IMG/VR virus record: IMGVR_UViG_3300030090_002998
Location: 1 to 47,552 of that record
Length of the DNA: 47,552 nucleotides
Source: a virus
Strand: one strand, 5' to 3'
Shown here piece by piece: positions 7,165 to 16,153 of this stretch. Each line of letters starts with the position of its first letter. The first letter of the stretch is position 1. Both the position numbers and the translations under genes were made by a program. The notes below the pieces were generated by a model. The model ran no database searches and had not been told where the DNA came from. It was given only the letters and a program-made list of their open reading frames with translations.

Positions 7165-10100
7165 CAACCATATATGTTATTGTAAATCCTACAAACCAAG
7201 TTCCATCAACTTCTGCATGAGTTAATGTAGATATATCACTACCATCATTAGGCGTAACCATTATTACCACATGAGAATTTCCACCTTGTGCCCTAATTAC
7301 AGGAGTTCCATTTATTGCCGTTCCTGTTCCTCCAAGCTGACAAGCACCATACGCTAAATCTGAACTATCATTTTCTTGCGTACAGGCAAATGGAAGAGAT
7401 ATTTGAATATCGCCACTAATTGAAGAATCTGAAGTAATATACAATAGTCCTGTTACTGTACAATTACGACCAATTCTTGTATATGCGAGTTCATCAAAAC
7501 TACCGTTCATACCCATACTTCCACTTGATGAGCCTGTAATAGTAGGTGAATGTGAACCTTCTTCATAAACTAAACCATCGTCATTAGTGGGAGCATTTTC
7601 TACAGTTGCACCAGATACAGTTCCATGTAAATCATTACCAGATTTATCAAACCATTTATCAGATGCTATTCCACTACCATCGTATTCAGCTACTGCACCG
7701 ATTGGGGTAAAAGTAAAATTCTTAATATAAAAAACATCATTTTGTGCTGATGTCCCAGATAATACATTACTTCCTCCAGTAGCCCCTGAAAAAATTATTG
7801 GAAAATCTTGAACTGCTGTGTTGTAAGGGTTATTAAAATCTATAGTTTTCGTCACCCAAGAATCAGTTGTTCCTAAATATTGAATTGTTATTTCATTACC
7901 AGCTCCAGCAACAGAAATTTGATCTACTACGCTATTACCAGATGGAATATAATAATCAAATTTTGCTCGATATAATTTCCCAGCAGTCATTCCACTACCA
8001 GCCCTTCTGACATAATGATCTGTACCCGAACTACCATCAATTGTAACTCGAAGCGTATCATTTTGACCACCAATACTATCAATATTCCCAGCAGCTGTAG
8101 CTCTTACAGCAGCCCAACTGTCCACTCCACTTGAAAAATCAGAAGTGTATGAAGCTGTCTGATTTGCACCTTTGTATTTATAAGGCACACTTGTACCAGA
8201 ATATTCGATTTTTATTTCATCAGCAATTAATGGTGTATTGTATGCTCTAACACAAGCAATTTGACCTTGCCCATAAGTTGTAGAGTATCTTCCAATTCTT
8301 ACAGGCTGGTTAAGGTTTTCTATAGCAACATACGAACCACTTTCTGTGGCAGATGCTACTGTTTCACTTACTCCGTTAAGATAAAGTTTAAAAGAACTAC
8401 TTGCATCCCCACCATCATAAGTAACTGCTACATGAATCCATTTGTTTTCTGGCAATACATTTGTACCAGCTACTTGCCAAAAAGCACTTGAACCAAAATC
8501 ACTAACATATACTTGAAATTTTCCATCTGTATCAGTTCTAAATAAATATTCCCAATTTGTAGATACATCACCTTTACCAAAAAATGGAAAAAATTGTTTA
8601 TCCTCCATATACACCCAAGCTGAAAAAGTAAAACCTCCAGATACAAAACTTAAATTATCAGTATCTGCTATTTCTACATAATCATCCGTACCATCAAATC
8701 TATAATACGGAGAGGACATTGTATTGGCTACATGGTTCTGATTGCCTTGAGATAGTACATAATCAGCATGAACTGTAGCACCACTATCTTGTGCCATATA
8801 AACATCAGTTACATCTGCATTACCAAGAGTTACTGAATTATCTGCTACTCCTACTGCTTCTCTTCCTATTACAATTTGATTTGTAGAATCAGTTGCACTT
8901 ACTTCTGAAGCATGACCAATAACAACATTATATGTACCAGTTCTTAAAAAATCTCCCGCTCTCCATCCTATACAAGTATTTCCAAGTGCTGTATTACCAC
9001 CACCTGAATTAGATTTCATTGCTTCTATGCCAATAGCCGTATTGTAAGTCCCATCATCCAAATGCTTTCCAGCTTCCATTCCTATCAATGTTGAATTACC
9101 TGAAGTACCATCTACATCTAAACCAGCTTCGTATCCAATAATTGTTGAATTAAGACCATTATAAGATTCTCCTGCCTTGTAACCTATTGCAACATTCTTA
9201 GCTCCAGAAGTCAATGCTGAAAGTGCGTGTTTACCTATTGCCACAGTTCCATTTACATCTGTACTTGTTGTTACAGCATCCATAGAATAAGCACCCATAG
9301 AAACAACATCTGTACAGGCAGTTGCAAGAACTAATGAATTTCTACCAACTGCTACATTTGTGTTTCCTGTTGTGATATTTGCTCCAGCTTGATGTCCTAG
9401 TGCTGAATTATCTGCTCCACTCGTTATATCTTCAAGAGTTTGCCTACCTACAGCTACATTATTGCCTCCGCTAGATACCCCTAATCCCATGGATGAGTAG
9501 CCAACTGCTACGTTATTACTTGATGTTACATTTAAAAGAGCATTAACACCAATACCTACATTTTGACTTGCACTTGCTCCACCAGCAGAATTTGCGAGAT
9601 GACCTATTAAAACATTATTTCCACCATCCGTAAGTCCATCTCCTGTATAAGAACCGACTGCTACATTTCCAGCACCAGAAACAAGTGCTTCCAAACTTTT
9701 ATATCCAACTGCAACTGTACCATCTGCGGCATTAGTAACATTGCCATTTTGCATTGCTCCTCTACCAACTACAACAACATCATGTACGCTTGTAGTAGTC
9801 TGACCAGCACCATCTCCGATAATAACATTTTCTTGCCCATCCGTTAAATTTTGAGCTGATTCCTTCCCGAGAGCAACATTAGATGAGCCCGTAGTGACAT
9901 CAAGCAAGGCATTATAACCTATACCTACATTATTACTGTTACTCCCACTTGCAGAACCAAAACCAGCATTTCCACCTACATAAGTGTTTTTAGTTCCTGT
10001 TACATTAGTAAATCCAGAATAAACACCAACTCCAACATTTTCAGTAACCTCTGTGCCACTATTTGATTGGCTGTATAAAGATTGATAACCTACTGCTACA

Positions 10101-10678
10101 TTCCTATCGCCATTAACTTCTTTTGTTAAAGCTAATGAACCTACAGCAACATTAAATTGTGAGGTGCTTACATCGTGCATTGCCTCATTACCTACTGCTA
10201 CATTGTGACTTGCAGAAGCACCCGAAACATTCATCGCCTGAGAACCAAAGATTGTATTACCAGAACCACTATCATTATTAGAGAGTGAGATTTTGGAGTT
10301 GTCATCAAGCACCATTCTTTTAGCATTTCCTGTTGCTAATCGTATTTCAGATGCTCTTATACCAAATTCTACTAAGGCATCTCCAGCAGTATTAGTTGTG
10401 TGTATCGTTGGACAAGTTCCTGTTTCACCTTGACTATCTGAAAATAGCATATGTTTATCAGTAGCCATTTTAATTTCAAGGTCTGCGTTAGGCTGACCAC
10501 CTATTCCTAATCGATCTGTATTTAAAAATAATGGAGATGTAACTCCTGTGCTGTCATCTGAATGAACAATTTGAATTGCATTAGAACCATTACCAGCTGC
10601 TAATGTATCTGTATTGCCATTTAATTTTAAAAGCGATTTATAACTACTCGCTATTGTTGAACCTTTTAAACTTGCCAT
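7160..10678 (-). CDS. Tail fibre / receptor-binding protein with YadA-head-like repeats and LamG domain
   Basis: 1172 aa. After a short N-terminal anchor, residues about 130-640 hold many repeats of the type 'N-V-A-V-G-x-x-A/S-L' at roughly 14- and 28-residue spacing, like the left-handed beta-roll of trimeric autotransporter head domains. Residues about 655-820 form a LamG/concanavalin-like domain (FTFSAWVYMED, then NKWIHVAVTYDGG and FKLYLNG), followed by a carbohydrate-binding-type jelly roll and a beta-rich end. It should trimerise as a fibre that binds surface glycans. The start is five bases after a 43-aa gene; both are probably co-translated. Confidence 0.85.
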   Translation of the reverse strand: MASLKGSTIASSYKSLLKLNGNTDTLAAGNGSNAIQIVHSDDSTGVTSPLFLNTDRLGIGGQPNADLEIKMATDKHMLFSDSQGETGTCPTIHTTNTAGDALVEFGIRASEIRLATGNAKRMVLDDNSKISLSNNDSGSGNTIFGSQAMNVSGASASHNVAVGNEAMHDVSTSQFNVAVGSLALTKEVNGDRNVAVGYQSLYSQSNSGTEVTENVGVGVYSGFTNVTGTKNTYVGGNAGFGSASGSNSNNVGIGYNALLDVTTGSSNVALGKESAQNLTDGQENVIIGDGAGQTTTSVHDVVVVGRGAMQNGNVTNAADGTVAVGYKSLEALVSGAGNVAVGSYTGDGLTDGGNNVLIGHLANSAGGASASQNVGIGVNALLNVTSSNNVAVGYSSMGLGVSSGGNNVAVGRQTLEDITSGADNSALGHQAGANITTGNTNVAVGRNSLVLATACTDVVSMGAYSMDAVTTSTDVNGTVAIGKHALSALTSGAKNVAIGYKAGESYNGLNSTIIGYEAGLDVDGTSGNSTLIGMEAGKHLDDGTYNTAIGIEAMKSNSGGGNTALGNTCIGWRAGDFLRTGTYNVVIGHASEVSATDSTNQIVIGREAVGVADNSVTLGNADVTDVYMAQDSGATVHADYVLSQGNQNHVANTMSSPYYRFDGTDDYVEIADTDNLSFVSGGFTFSAWVYMEDKQFFPFFGKGDVSTNWEYLFRTDTDGKFQVYVSDFGSSAFWQVAGTNVLPENKWIHVAVTYDGGDASSSFKLYLNGVSETVASATESGSYVAIENLNQPVRIGRYSTTYGQGQIACVRAYNTPLIADEIKIEYSGTSVPYKYKGANQTASYTSDFSSGVDSWAAVRATAAGNIDSIGGQNDTLRVTIDGSSGTDHYVRRAGSGMTAGKLYRAKFDYYIPSGNSVVDQISVAGAGNEITIQYLGTTDSWVTKTIDFNNPYNTAVQDFPIIFSGATGGSNVLSGTSAQNDVFYIKNFTFTPIGAVAEYDGSGIASDKWFDKSGNDLHGTVSGATVENAPTNDDGLVYEEGSHSPTITGSSSGSMGMNGSFDELAYTRIGRNCTVTGLLYITSDSSISGDIQISLPFACTQENDSSDLAYGACQLGGTGTAINGTPVIRAQGGNSHVVIMVTPNDGSDISTLTHAEVDGTWFVGFTITYMVA

Positions 10679-10682
10679 AATA

Positions 10683-10814
10683 TTATCCTGTTAAATCTTC
10701 CCAATTGGTTGTTGTTTCTTCCCATTTAAGCATAATTGCTTCTGCACCTGACCATCCAATATCAATAATAGTTTGTACAAAATTGACTATAGATGCTCTT
10801 ACTCCACCTAACAT
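10683..10814 (-). CDS. Small protein coupled to the tail fibre gene (43 aa)
   Basis: 43 codons: MLGGVRASIVNFVQTIIDIG and on, ending NWEDLTG. Its ATG overlaps the stop of the upstream 91-aa gene as TAATG and its stop lies just before the fibre start, so it fills an otherwise empty gap with exact coupling. It is hydrophobic at the N-terminus and Trp-rich at the end. No family recognised. Confidence 0.6.
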   Translation of the reverse strand: MLGGVRASIVNFVQTIIDIGWSGAEAIMLKWEETTTNWEDLTG

Positions 10815-11089
10815 TATTTTAATGCCACTAGGTTGGTTGCTGTAGTACCTGTATCATATACTCTATCAAATACCAATGGTAACAATTGACCACTAGCTAA
10901 ATTCTTAAATACGATAGCACTACCAGATCCATTTAGATCTAGCTTTACATCTCCACCTACTCCTACATATAATGCTTTATACGGAGCACCACTTACGTCT
11001 GCTCCATCCGATGCAGTAATTGCTAATGCTTTATCATACACCATCTGGTTTAAGGATTCTTTTACAGAAAACTTTTGTAAATCAGCCAT
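10814..11089 (-). CDS. Small conserved virion protein (beta-barrel spike/decoration type)
   Basis: 91 aa. The block 'APYKALYVGVGGDVKLDLNG', then VFKNLASGQLLPL and a final YDTGTTATNLVALK is widely seen in small phage structural proteins built as a single beta-barrel. The GAAGGAGAAAAAAG before the ATG is a strong ribosome site. It sits between the coiled-coil tail protein and the fibre, so it is likely a virion surface or fibre-base component. Confidence 0.65.
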   Translation of the reverse strand: MADLQKFSVKESLNQMVYDKALAITASDGADVSGAPYKALYVGVGGDVKLDLNGSGSAIVFKNLASGQLLPLVFDRVYDTGTTATNLVALK

Positions 11090-11148
11090 CTTTTTTCTCC
11101 TTCGTTACGATACCTTGCCGAGCTTGACTTTTCTCATGGGCATCTTGG

Positions 11149-12492
11149 TTAGTTTCTTTTACCACCGATTAGTAGTTGCAATCCTTCATTGTATTCTGCC
11201 TTTAACGATTGTAACTGACTTTGTTTCCATTGATAGTCTGTTACCTGTTTTTGAAGTTTTGCACTAAAATTTTGTATATCAGAATTACGTTCTTGTATTG
11301 CTTTGTTTACTTGTGCAGAATAACTTTGTATTTCACTACTATATTTTTGTATTAAATCATCATTATTCTGAATTGCAGCCTGTAAAGAATTTGCTTTGTT
11401 TTGCAATGCTAATGCTTGATCTTGTGATTTATTAAATTTATCTACATCTGTAGTTTGTGCTGATTCTTGCTTAGCTTCTTCAGCATCTACTTGAAGCTGT
11501 CTTAATGTTCTTTGTAAATCTGTATTATGTTTTGCTAATTGAGCTTGTACAGAAGCTTGATAAATAGCATTCTCTTTATTAAACACATTTAAATTGTTTT
11601 GCATAGCTTGACTGTATGCATTGAGATAAGTAGATATTTTTTGTAATTGTGATCCTGCTAATTCTATATCTTCTTCTGTTTGAATAAAATCGCCTACAAC
11701 TTCAAACCAATCACTAAAATCTAATTTATTATTATCTGCTGTAGCATCATTAGATAAAGCTGCTGTTAATTCTTCAGTCTCTCCTGCTACTGCAGGAGCT
11801 GTATAAGTAGGAGCATTTCCACTTATATCGGCAATTGTTACAGATGAAACGCTAATTGAGTTTACTCCTGTAGCAGTAGCATTAGTATTAGTAGCATCTG
11901 AATAAGAAACAGTAGCAATACTAGGAGAACTAGGAACAGATCCAAAACTTAATGAACCTGATATATCACTAGGCAACGATGCTGTAGCATTAGCTAATAA
12001 TCTTTGTAAACATCGTACTGCACTTCCTAGTACCATTAATTGCTGTGCTTCTAATGGAAAGTTAGCTACTGCACTATCTCCATGTACTGTTAGTGTACTT
12101 CCATCTGAAGTAGGCAATAAAGGTACATAATGCAAATGTCCTGAAGTAGCTCCACTACCTGCTGCTCCATTAACATATACTTTTTCATCTTCTAAATAAT
12201 ATACTGGATTGGTATCGGTAGCTGCATAAATAGATGCTGTATCGTTATACTTTGCTTTTTCATGAGCAGGTATAGGTTTTGCCCTTACATCACTTTTATC
12301 TACTGCCAACACTTTTTTATCTGCAACGGTAAGACCACTAGAACTAATAGCAGTTGTCTTTGCTACAGGTAATAATTTTGCACTTGGCAATGCAGATATA
12401 ATTTCTCCACCAATATCTTGCAACGATTGGCTAATAAGAGCATCATCTCCTACTGTGCCAATTAAATCTTCTACTTGTGTTTTAAAACTCAT
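11149..12492 (-). CDS. Tail/neck protein with long C-terminal coiled coil
   Basis: 447 aa. The N-terminal region begins MSFKTQVEDLIGTVGDDALI, a start shared by structural proteins of marine podoviruses; a beta-rich, Ser/Thr-rich middle follows, and residues about 265-440 form a long Gln/Asn-rich coiled coil. It overlaps the 78-aa repeat protein by 4 bases and follows adaptor-like genes, which favours a tail or appendage role. I cannot decide between tail stem, fibre adaptor and internal virion protein. About 60 bases follow before the next gene, with no feature apart from that gene's ribosome site. Confidence 0.6.
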   Translation of the reverse strand: MSFKTQVEDLIGTVGDDALISQSLQDIGGEIISALPSAKLLPVAKTTAISSSGLTVADKKVLAVDKSDVRAKPIPAHEKAKYNDTASIYAATDTNPVYYLEDEKVYVNGAAGSGATSGHLHYVPLLPTSDGSTLTVHGDSAVANFPLEAQQLMVLGSAVRCLQRLLANATASLPSDISGSLSFGSVPSSPSIATVSYSDATNTNATATGVNSISVSSVTIADISGNAPTYTAPAVAGETEELTAALSNDATADNNKLDFSDWFEVVGDFIQTEEDIELAGSQLQKISTYLNAYSQAMQNNLNVFNKENAIYQASVQAQLAKHNTDLQRTLRQLQVDAEEAKQESAQTTDVDKFNKSQDQALALQNKANSLQAAIQNNDDLIQKYSSEIQSYSAQVNKAIQERNSDIQNFSAKLQKQVTDYQWKQSQLQSLKAEYNEGLQLLIGGKRN

Positions 12493-12725
12493 GTTATTTC
12501 AGTATAGCTTGTTGAAGTTGTAGATTGTTCTGTATACGTAGGTGCAGAAATACTTAATTCTGTAAAACTCGTAGAACCAATACTTTGCTCTGTATACGTA
12601 GGTACACCAATCGTGTATTCTGTAAGCGTAGTTAAACCATCCCATGTAGCAGGAAATGCTATATTGCTTTCCCATGTATTTGTTAGGTTTGACCAGTATT
12701 CTGTTCCTGTAAATATTTCTGTCAT
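12489..12725 (-). CDS. Small repeat protein (PTYTEQS repeats)
   Basis: 78 aa, Thr/Ser/Tyr-rich. The second half carries near-identical tandem units: VPTYTEQSIGSTSFTELSIS, then APTYTEQSTTSTSYTEIT; the underlying DNA repeats TCTGTATACGTAGGT. Likely beta-strand repeats of a small structural protein. It overlaps both neighbours (4 bases downstream, 1 base upstream), so it is in a tightly coupled neck/tail block. Confidence 0.6.
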   Translation of the reverse strand: MTEIFTGTEYWSNLTNTWESNIAFPATWDGLTTLTEYTIGVPTYTEQSIGSTSFTELSISAPTYTEQSTTSTSYTEIT

Positions 12726-13120
12726 TAGTAATCGTATTGTTTTATATGATAGCCAGAGCCATCTCTTCCTTTATTGGCATACTTCTTTCCTTCTCGTATA
12801 CACATTTCCCATTCTTTATTAAAATATTGAGCTACTTGTAATGTTTGAGGATTTAGCTCGTATCCTTTGGCTATTGCATATTTAGCCAATGCATCATGAA
12901 ACTCTGCTGGAATTGCAGGAGATTCTGTCATTGTAATCCCTGTTCCAGATGCTACAAAATCTTCGTCCAGTTTTACAGCATGGATCGTAACTTCTTTTGC
13001 TTCATTCACCGAAATGTAATCTGCACTACTATCGGTACTAGATACCATTGCAAGTCCAATAGCGTCTCGCTCTAGCCAGTATACTTTTTTCAAGGCTGCC
13101 GTTCTTTGATCAACTGACAT
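12725..13120 (-). CDS. Neck / head-tail completion protein candidate
   Basis: 131 aa. It shares an 11-base overlap with the adaptor-like gene upstream. The C-terminal half (AEFHDALAKYAIAKGYELNP, then AQYFNKEWEMCIREGKKYAN) is helical with the 'F..AL..YAI..GYE' and 'EW......GKK.A' pattern that I associate with neck proteins following the adaptor in podoviruses. The function is inferred from order and pattern. Confidence 0.6.
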   Translation of the reverse strand: MSVDQRTAALKKVYWLERDAIGLAMVSSTDSSADYISVNEAKEVTIHAVKLDEDFVASGTGITMTESPAIPAEFHDALAKYAIAKGYELNPQTLQVAQYFNKEWEMCIREGKKYANKGRDGSGYHIKQYDY

Positions 13121-13373
13121 CTGTTTTCTCTGGTTTGCCTACTAAACGTGGTATTTCATATCCGTCATAATCCACTCGTGTTACTTCTGCAATGCTATCA
13201 TCTAAATCATAATAACGTGTATCTGCTGTAGTATTGAACGTATATATAGTGTTTAGTATTCTTGTTTTTCTACAGAACTCATCCAATGCTTTATTTAGAA
13301 AAATACGTATTTGTGTTTCTCCTAAGTTTGGATGATGTTGTTGAACGGTTTCTATTAATTGTTTCTGTGTCAT
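13110..13373 (-). CDS. Head-tail adaptor (gp4-like connector) protein
   Basis: 87 aa. 'LIETVQQHHPNLGETQIRIF' followed by LNKALDEFCRKTRIL and 'YYDLDDSIAEVTRVDYDGYE' is the recognisable pattern of short adaptor proteins in podoviruses (helical part, then TRYYDL...I.EV.RV). It would bind under the portal ring. The order capsid - decoration - adaptor - neck supports this. Confidence 0.7.
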   Translation of the reverse strand: MTQKQLIETVQQHHPNLGETQIRIFLNKALDEFCRKTRILNTIYTFNTTADTRYYDLDDSIAEVTRVDYDGYEIPRLVGKPEKTDVS

Positions 13374-13387
13374 ATCTTATCCAGTCA

Positions 13388-13406
13388 GGGGAGCATAAAG
13401 CTCCCC
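13388..13406. terminator. GC-rich hairpin between decoration and adaptor genes
   Basis: GGGGAGC-ATAAA-GCTCCCC is a perfect 7-bp stem in an otherwise AT-rich region, in the 49-base gap after the decoration gene. No U-tract follows on the minus strand, but a T-rich run (TTGTTTTGTTT) follows on the plus strand. On the late message it probably protects or attenuates, giving more capsid and decoration mRNA than downstream mRNA. Confidence 0.6.
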
Positions 13407-13422
13407 CAACTTGTTTTGTTTA

Positions 13423-13836
13423 TTAACCACTAAAGTCAATATGAGCATTGTCTCCACAAACTGCGTGTGCAATCCATTCAGAGCCACCGCAAACGATATC
13501 AATTCTATCGCCTTTTGCTGCTTGACTTGCAATGAATGTTATCTTGTCTGCATCAGATCCATATTCATCTCCATTAGCTTCATTTTCTCCTGATATCATC
13601 AATCCATACATTTTATCTGCAGGATCGGAAATAATATCAAAAGCATTTGAACCAGTTACTTCAAGAATAAATACTCCTGTCCAGCCTTTACTTGTAGAAG
13701 CAGGTGGCAACGTAATATCATACGCACCAGCCTGTGAACACAAAAAGACTTTACCACTATCTGCCATTGACAAAGTTTCACTTGCAGCCAATGTTTTAAC
13801 ACCGCCACTTGAACCACCTAAATAAGGTCTAGCCAT
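13423..13836 (-). CDS. Head decoration-like protein
   Basis: 137 aa immediately downstream of the major capsid gene (11-base gap). 'SMADSGKVFLCSQAGAYDIT' followed by LPPASTSKGWTGVF and 'ADKITFIASQAAKGDRIDIV' and a final GSEWIAHAV is the beta-sandwich pattern of phage decoration and head-fibre proteins (TLP...G...F.....A.....I....G..W). Position and size fit a capsid-binding protein. Confidence 0.65.
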   Translation of the reverse strand: MARPYLGGSSGGVKTLAASETLSMADSGKVFLCSQAGAYDITLPPASTSKGWTGVFILEVTGSNAFDIISDPADKMYGLMISGENEANGDEYGSDADKITFIASQAAKGDRIDIVCGGSEWIAHAVCGDNAHIDFSG

Positions 13837-13847
13837 AATAAGCCTCC

Positions 13848-15197
13848 TTACGCTGTGATTTTAAATAAGTGATGACTTTCAATTAGCTGTATACCAACAC
13901 CTTCGTCAGACATGTATTGATCTTTAACACCATCAAAGGCATTATCGGTCTTAATGTTTGTCTGATACATAGATGGACGATAGACTGCATGAAACAGATT
14001 TTCATCAGATACAACTGCCATGTACTTGTTATAAGGCCCACGTAATGCTGGAGTTGGAATCAACTGTAACATACCGTGAGGTGTTTCAAGTACTCTGTAG
14101 TTAAAACCAAGAGCATCACGTTTCATGTCTCCAAGAGCAACTGTCCAACCTGAATTGCCAGATAATCCTGAAGTACCAGCCATTTTAGACCAGTAACCCA
14201 AAGCACCAGCTCCAACAAAAGCACGTTTCACACCTGCTTCTGGTATATACTGGAATACTTTTTCCATGTCATCTACAAAGTTTGCATAACCATAAGAACT
14301 GTCTACAGTAAATATGTTTTGTGCATCATGTGTAGAAGTAGAATTACCATACTTTTCTAAAGCAGAAATAACTCCATATGTTGTTCTGATAAGATTGCCA
14401 TCGGAATCGCTTCTTCCACCATCAGCTAATACTCCTTCAGCAGGATCAGATCCTAAATTGCCTGCATCATATGAGGCATCTCCAAGACCAGTTCCACCAA
14501 CTCTTTGACCAAACAAGAATGCTTTTTCTTTTTGCATTTTGTGTTCTTGAGCTTTCATTCTACGAAGTCTAGCTAATTCAGATGATTCACCTCTTAATAC
14601 TGCTGCTTCTAAAGTACCAGTAACTTGAAGTGGAGTTTTAAAGATCTGACAAGAATTGTATACAACATCTAACTCATCTGCCCATGCATCAGGAGCTGAA
14701 CTACCTTCACCATGTGCATTACCAATAACCATGTAATAATCATTGTCAACCAGTGAATAATCACTTCCACTTTCCGTGCTAATAATTTTTACTTTGATTT
14801 CATCAGCATCGACTGCAGAAGAAATTACTGCTGTTGCTTTTTTACTATCTTTTGCTTCATTCCATATTTCAACTACAAGACCTAAGTAACTGCTATCCAC
14901 AGAACTTGCTAAACCTTGTATGTTATCAATATTAAGCTGTGCACTTTCCGTTCCATTTGCTGCCAAAGTAACGGTTTCACCAGCATTCTGAAACTCTTGT
15001 TTTACCCAAGGATTACGATGTTCAAACATCTTAAAAACTGGGTCTGGGACATTTCGCATTTCCTGATTACTAATCATGGTAGTAAAAGGGGCAACGTCTG
15101 TCCATAGCTCCTTAGTGACCTGCGGATCTACGTAAAAATTCCGTCTATCCGTATAAAGTACACCAGAAGCTTTTAGTAGCTTTTCTGTAGCTGCCAT
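13848..15197 (-). CDS. Major capsid protein
   Basis: 449 aa. It follows the scaffold gene and has features of HK97-fold capsid proteins of the SU10/DUF5309 type: APFTTMISNQEMRNVPDPVF near the N-terminus, the EHRNPWVKQEFQNAGETVTL block, a central RLRRMKAQEHKMQKEKAFLF helix and a C-terminal DEGVGIQLIESHHLF segment. The start follows a strong copy of the repeated leader AATAACGTAGGAGTTAC preceded by a 10-bp hairpin, as expected for the most abundant product. Identity rests on order (portal, scaffold, capsid) plus these motifs. Confidence 0.85.
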   Translation of the reverse strand: MAATEKLLKASGVLYTDRRNFYVDPQVTKELWTDVAPFTTMISNQEMRNVPDPVFKMFEHRNPWVKQEFQNAGETVTLAANGTESAQLNIDNIQGLASSVDSSYLGLVVEIWNEAKDSKKATAVISSAVDADEIKVKIISTESGSDYSLVDNDYYMVIGNAHGEGSSAPDAWADELDVVYNSCQIFKTPLQVTGTLEAAVLRGESSELARLRRMKAQEHKMQKEKAFLFGQRVGGTGLGDASYDAGNLGSDPAEGVLADGGRSDSDGNLIRTTYGVISALEKYGNSTSTHDAQNIFTVDSSYGYANFVDDMEKVFQYIPEAGVKRAFVGAGALGYWSKMAGTSGLSGNSGWTVALGDMKRDALGFNYRVLETPHGMLQLIPTPALRGPYNKYMAVVSDENLFHAVYRPSMYQTNIKTDNAFDGVKDQYMSDEGVGIQLIESHHLFKITA

Positions 15198-15199
15198 TT

Positions 15200-15245
15200 G
15201 TAACTCCTACGTTATTAATTATCTACCTGTAGCCAACAGATAGAT
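15200..15245 (-). promoter_or_regulatory. Capsid gene leader: hairpin plus repeated AATAACGTAGGAGTTAC
   Basis: On the minus strand a 10-bp stem with one G-T pair (15236-15245 with 15221-15230, loop of 5) is followed by the exact 17-base leader at 15216-15200 and the capsid ATG. The same order, hairpin then leader, is seen before early genes on the other strand (for example 23489-23538). Likely an mRNA 5'-stabiliser or processed end with a strong ribosome site. Confidence 0.6.
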
Positions 15246-15264
15246 ATTCTAGTTTACTTTATAA

Positions 15265-16101
15265 CTACACCCTACCTAGCAAAGCATCACTAAACATTTG
15301 CTCATCAGATTTAGGTTGTTCTGCTTGACCAGTCTGCACTACTGCAGTTTTGGGTACGCTTAACCTATTAGCTTGATTTTGCATTTCTTCAGTACGCTGT
15401 TTTACTACTGGGTTCGGGTTCGTTCTTAATTCAAACAACTTAGCCAAGTTATCTAGAGTTAAGTTTTCAGGATTCTGCGACCACCGTACAAACTCCATTG
15501 CTTTATTCTGCTCCCAACCAAAATTGTTTACAGCATGACTCATAGCCTGTTGTTGTACCATTTGGGTTTGTTGCTGTTGCATTTGAGCTTGGTACTGTGC
15601 TTGCATTTCCTGTTCACGAGCTTGATCTTTTTTTGTTAAAAAGTCCATGTACTTATCTCTGTATGACTCTTTTGCTACTCGATACTTAAACGATTCACTT
15701 TGTGGATCATTGTATGCATCGACCTCATTGTACGAATGTGGTCTTTCAGGTGCTGTTGGCTCCTTCAATGAAGGCTCTTGCAATCCTTGTTGAGGGTATG
15801 CTTGAGGTTGTCCATTGGAGACAGAGCTTTGTTCAGCAGGATTGGTATTAGATCTATAGTACTCCAATTCCTGACGTAAAGCATTAAGCTCTCCCTTGGC
15901 TTTGTCAGCTTGTGATTGCCAATATTCAAAACGAGTTGAGTCGTCTCTTGGGGAAGTTTCTTGTGTTTCTTGCGTAATTGTATCAGCCACACCAGTATCA
16001 ACTGGTACTTCCCCATTAGGTATTGCAGGTTGCTCTACATTGAGCATTGCATCCTCTCTTGGTGCCTGATCAGCATTACGTGTTTCTATGATATTCTCCA
16101 T
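15265..16101 (-). CDS. Scaffolding protein
   Basis: 278 aa directly upstream of the capsid gene. Low-complexity, highly charged and Gln-rich: an acidic N-terminus, a helical region (FEYWQSQADKAKGELNALRQ), a Gln/Met-rich coiled coil (residues about 160-190), and a C-terminal helix ending DEQMFSDALLGRV. This composition and position are typical of podovirus scaffolds, which guide procapsid assembly and then leave. Confidence 0.75.
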   Translation of the reverse strand: MENIIETRNADQAPREDAMLNVEQPAIPNGEVPVDTGVADTITQETQETSPRDDSTRFEYWQSQADKAKGELNALRQELEYYRSNTNPAEQSSVSNGQPQAYPQQGLQEPSLKEPTAPERPHSYNEVDAYNDPQSESFKYRVAKESYRDKYMDFLTKKDQAREQEMQAQYQAQMQQQQTQMVQQQAMSHAVNNFGWEQNKAMEFVRWSQNPENLTLDNLAKLFELRTNPNPVVKQRTEEMQNQANRLSVPKTAVVQTGQAEQPKSDEQMFSDALLGRV

Positions 16102-16153
16102 TTCTTTTCCTTTGCGATTTGGTTATTTCCAGCAACCGCTTTCTTCAATTCTT

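Noticed and set aside
7160-10678. A diversity-generating retroelement acting on the tail fibre
   Set aside because: No reverse transcriptase frame and no template-variable repeat pair seen; repeats are ordinary structural repeats.
11100-11138. A 12-codon minus-strand frame MPMRKVKLGKVS
   Set aside because: Too short and no ribosome site; may be chance or a remnant.
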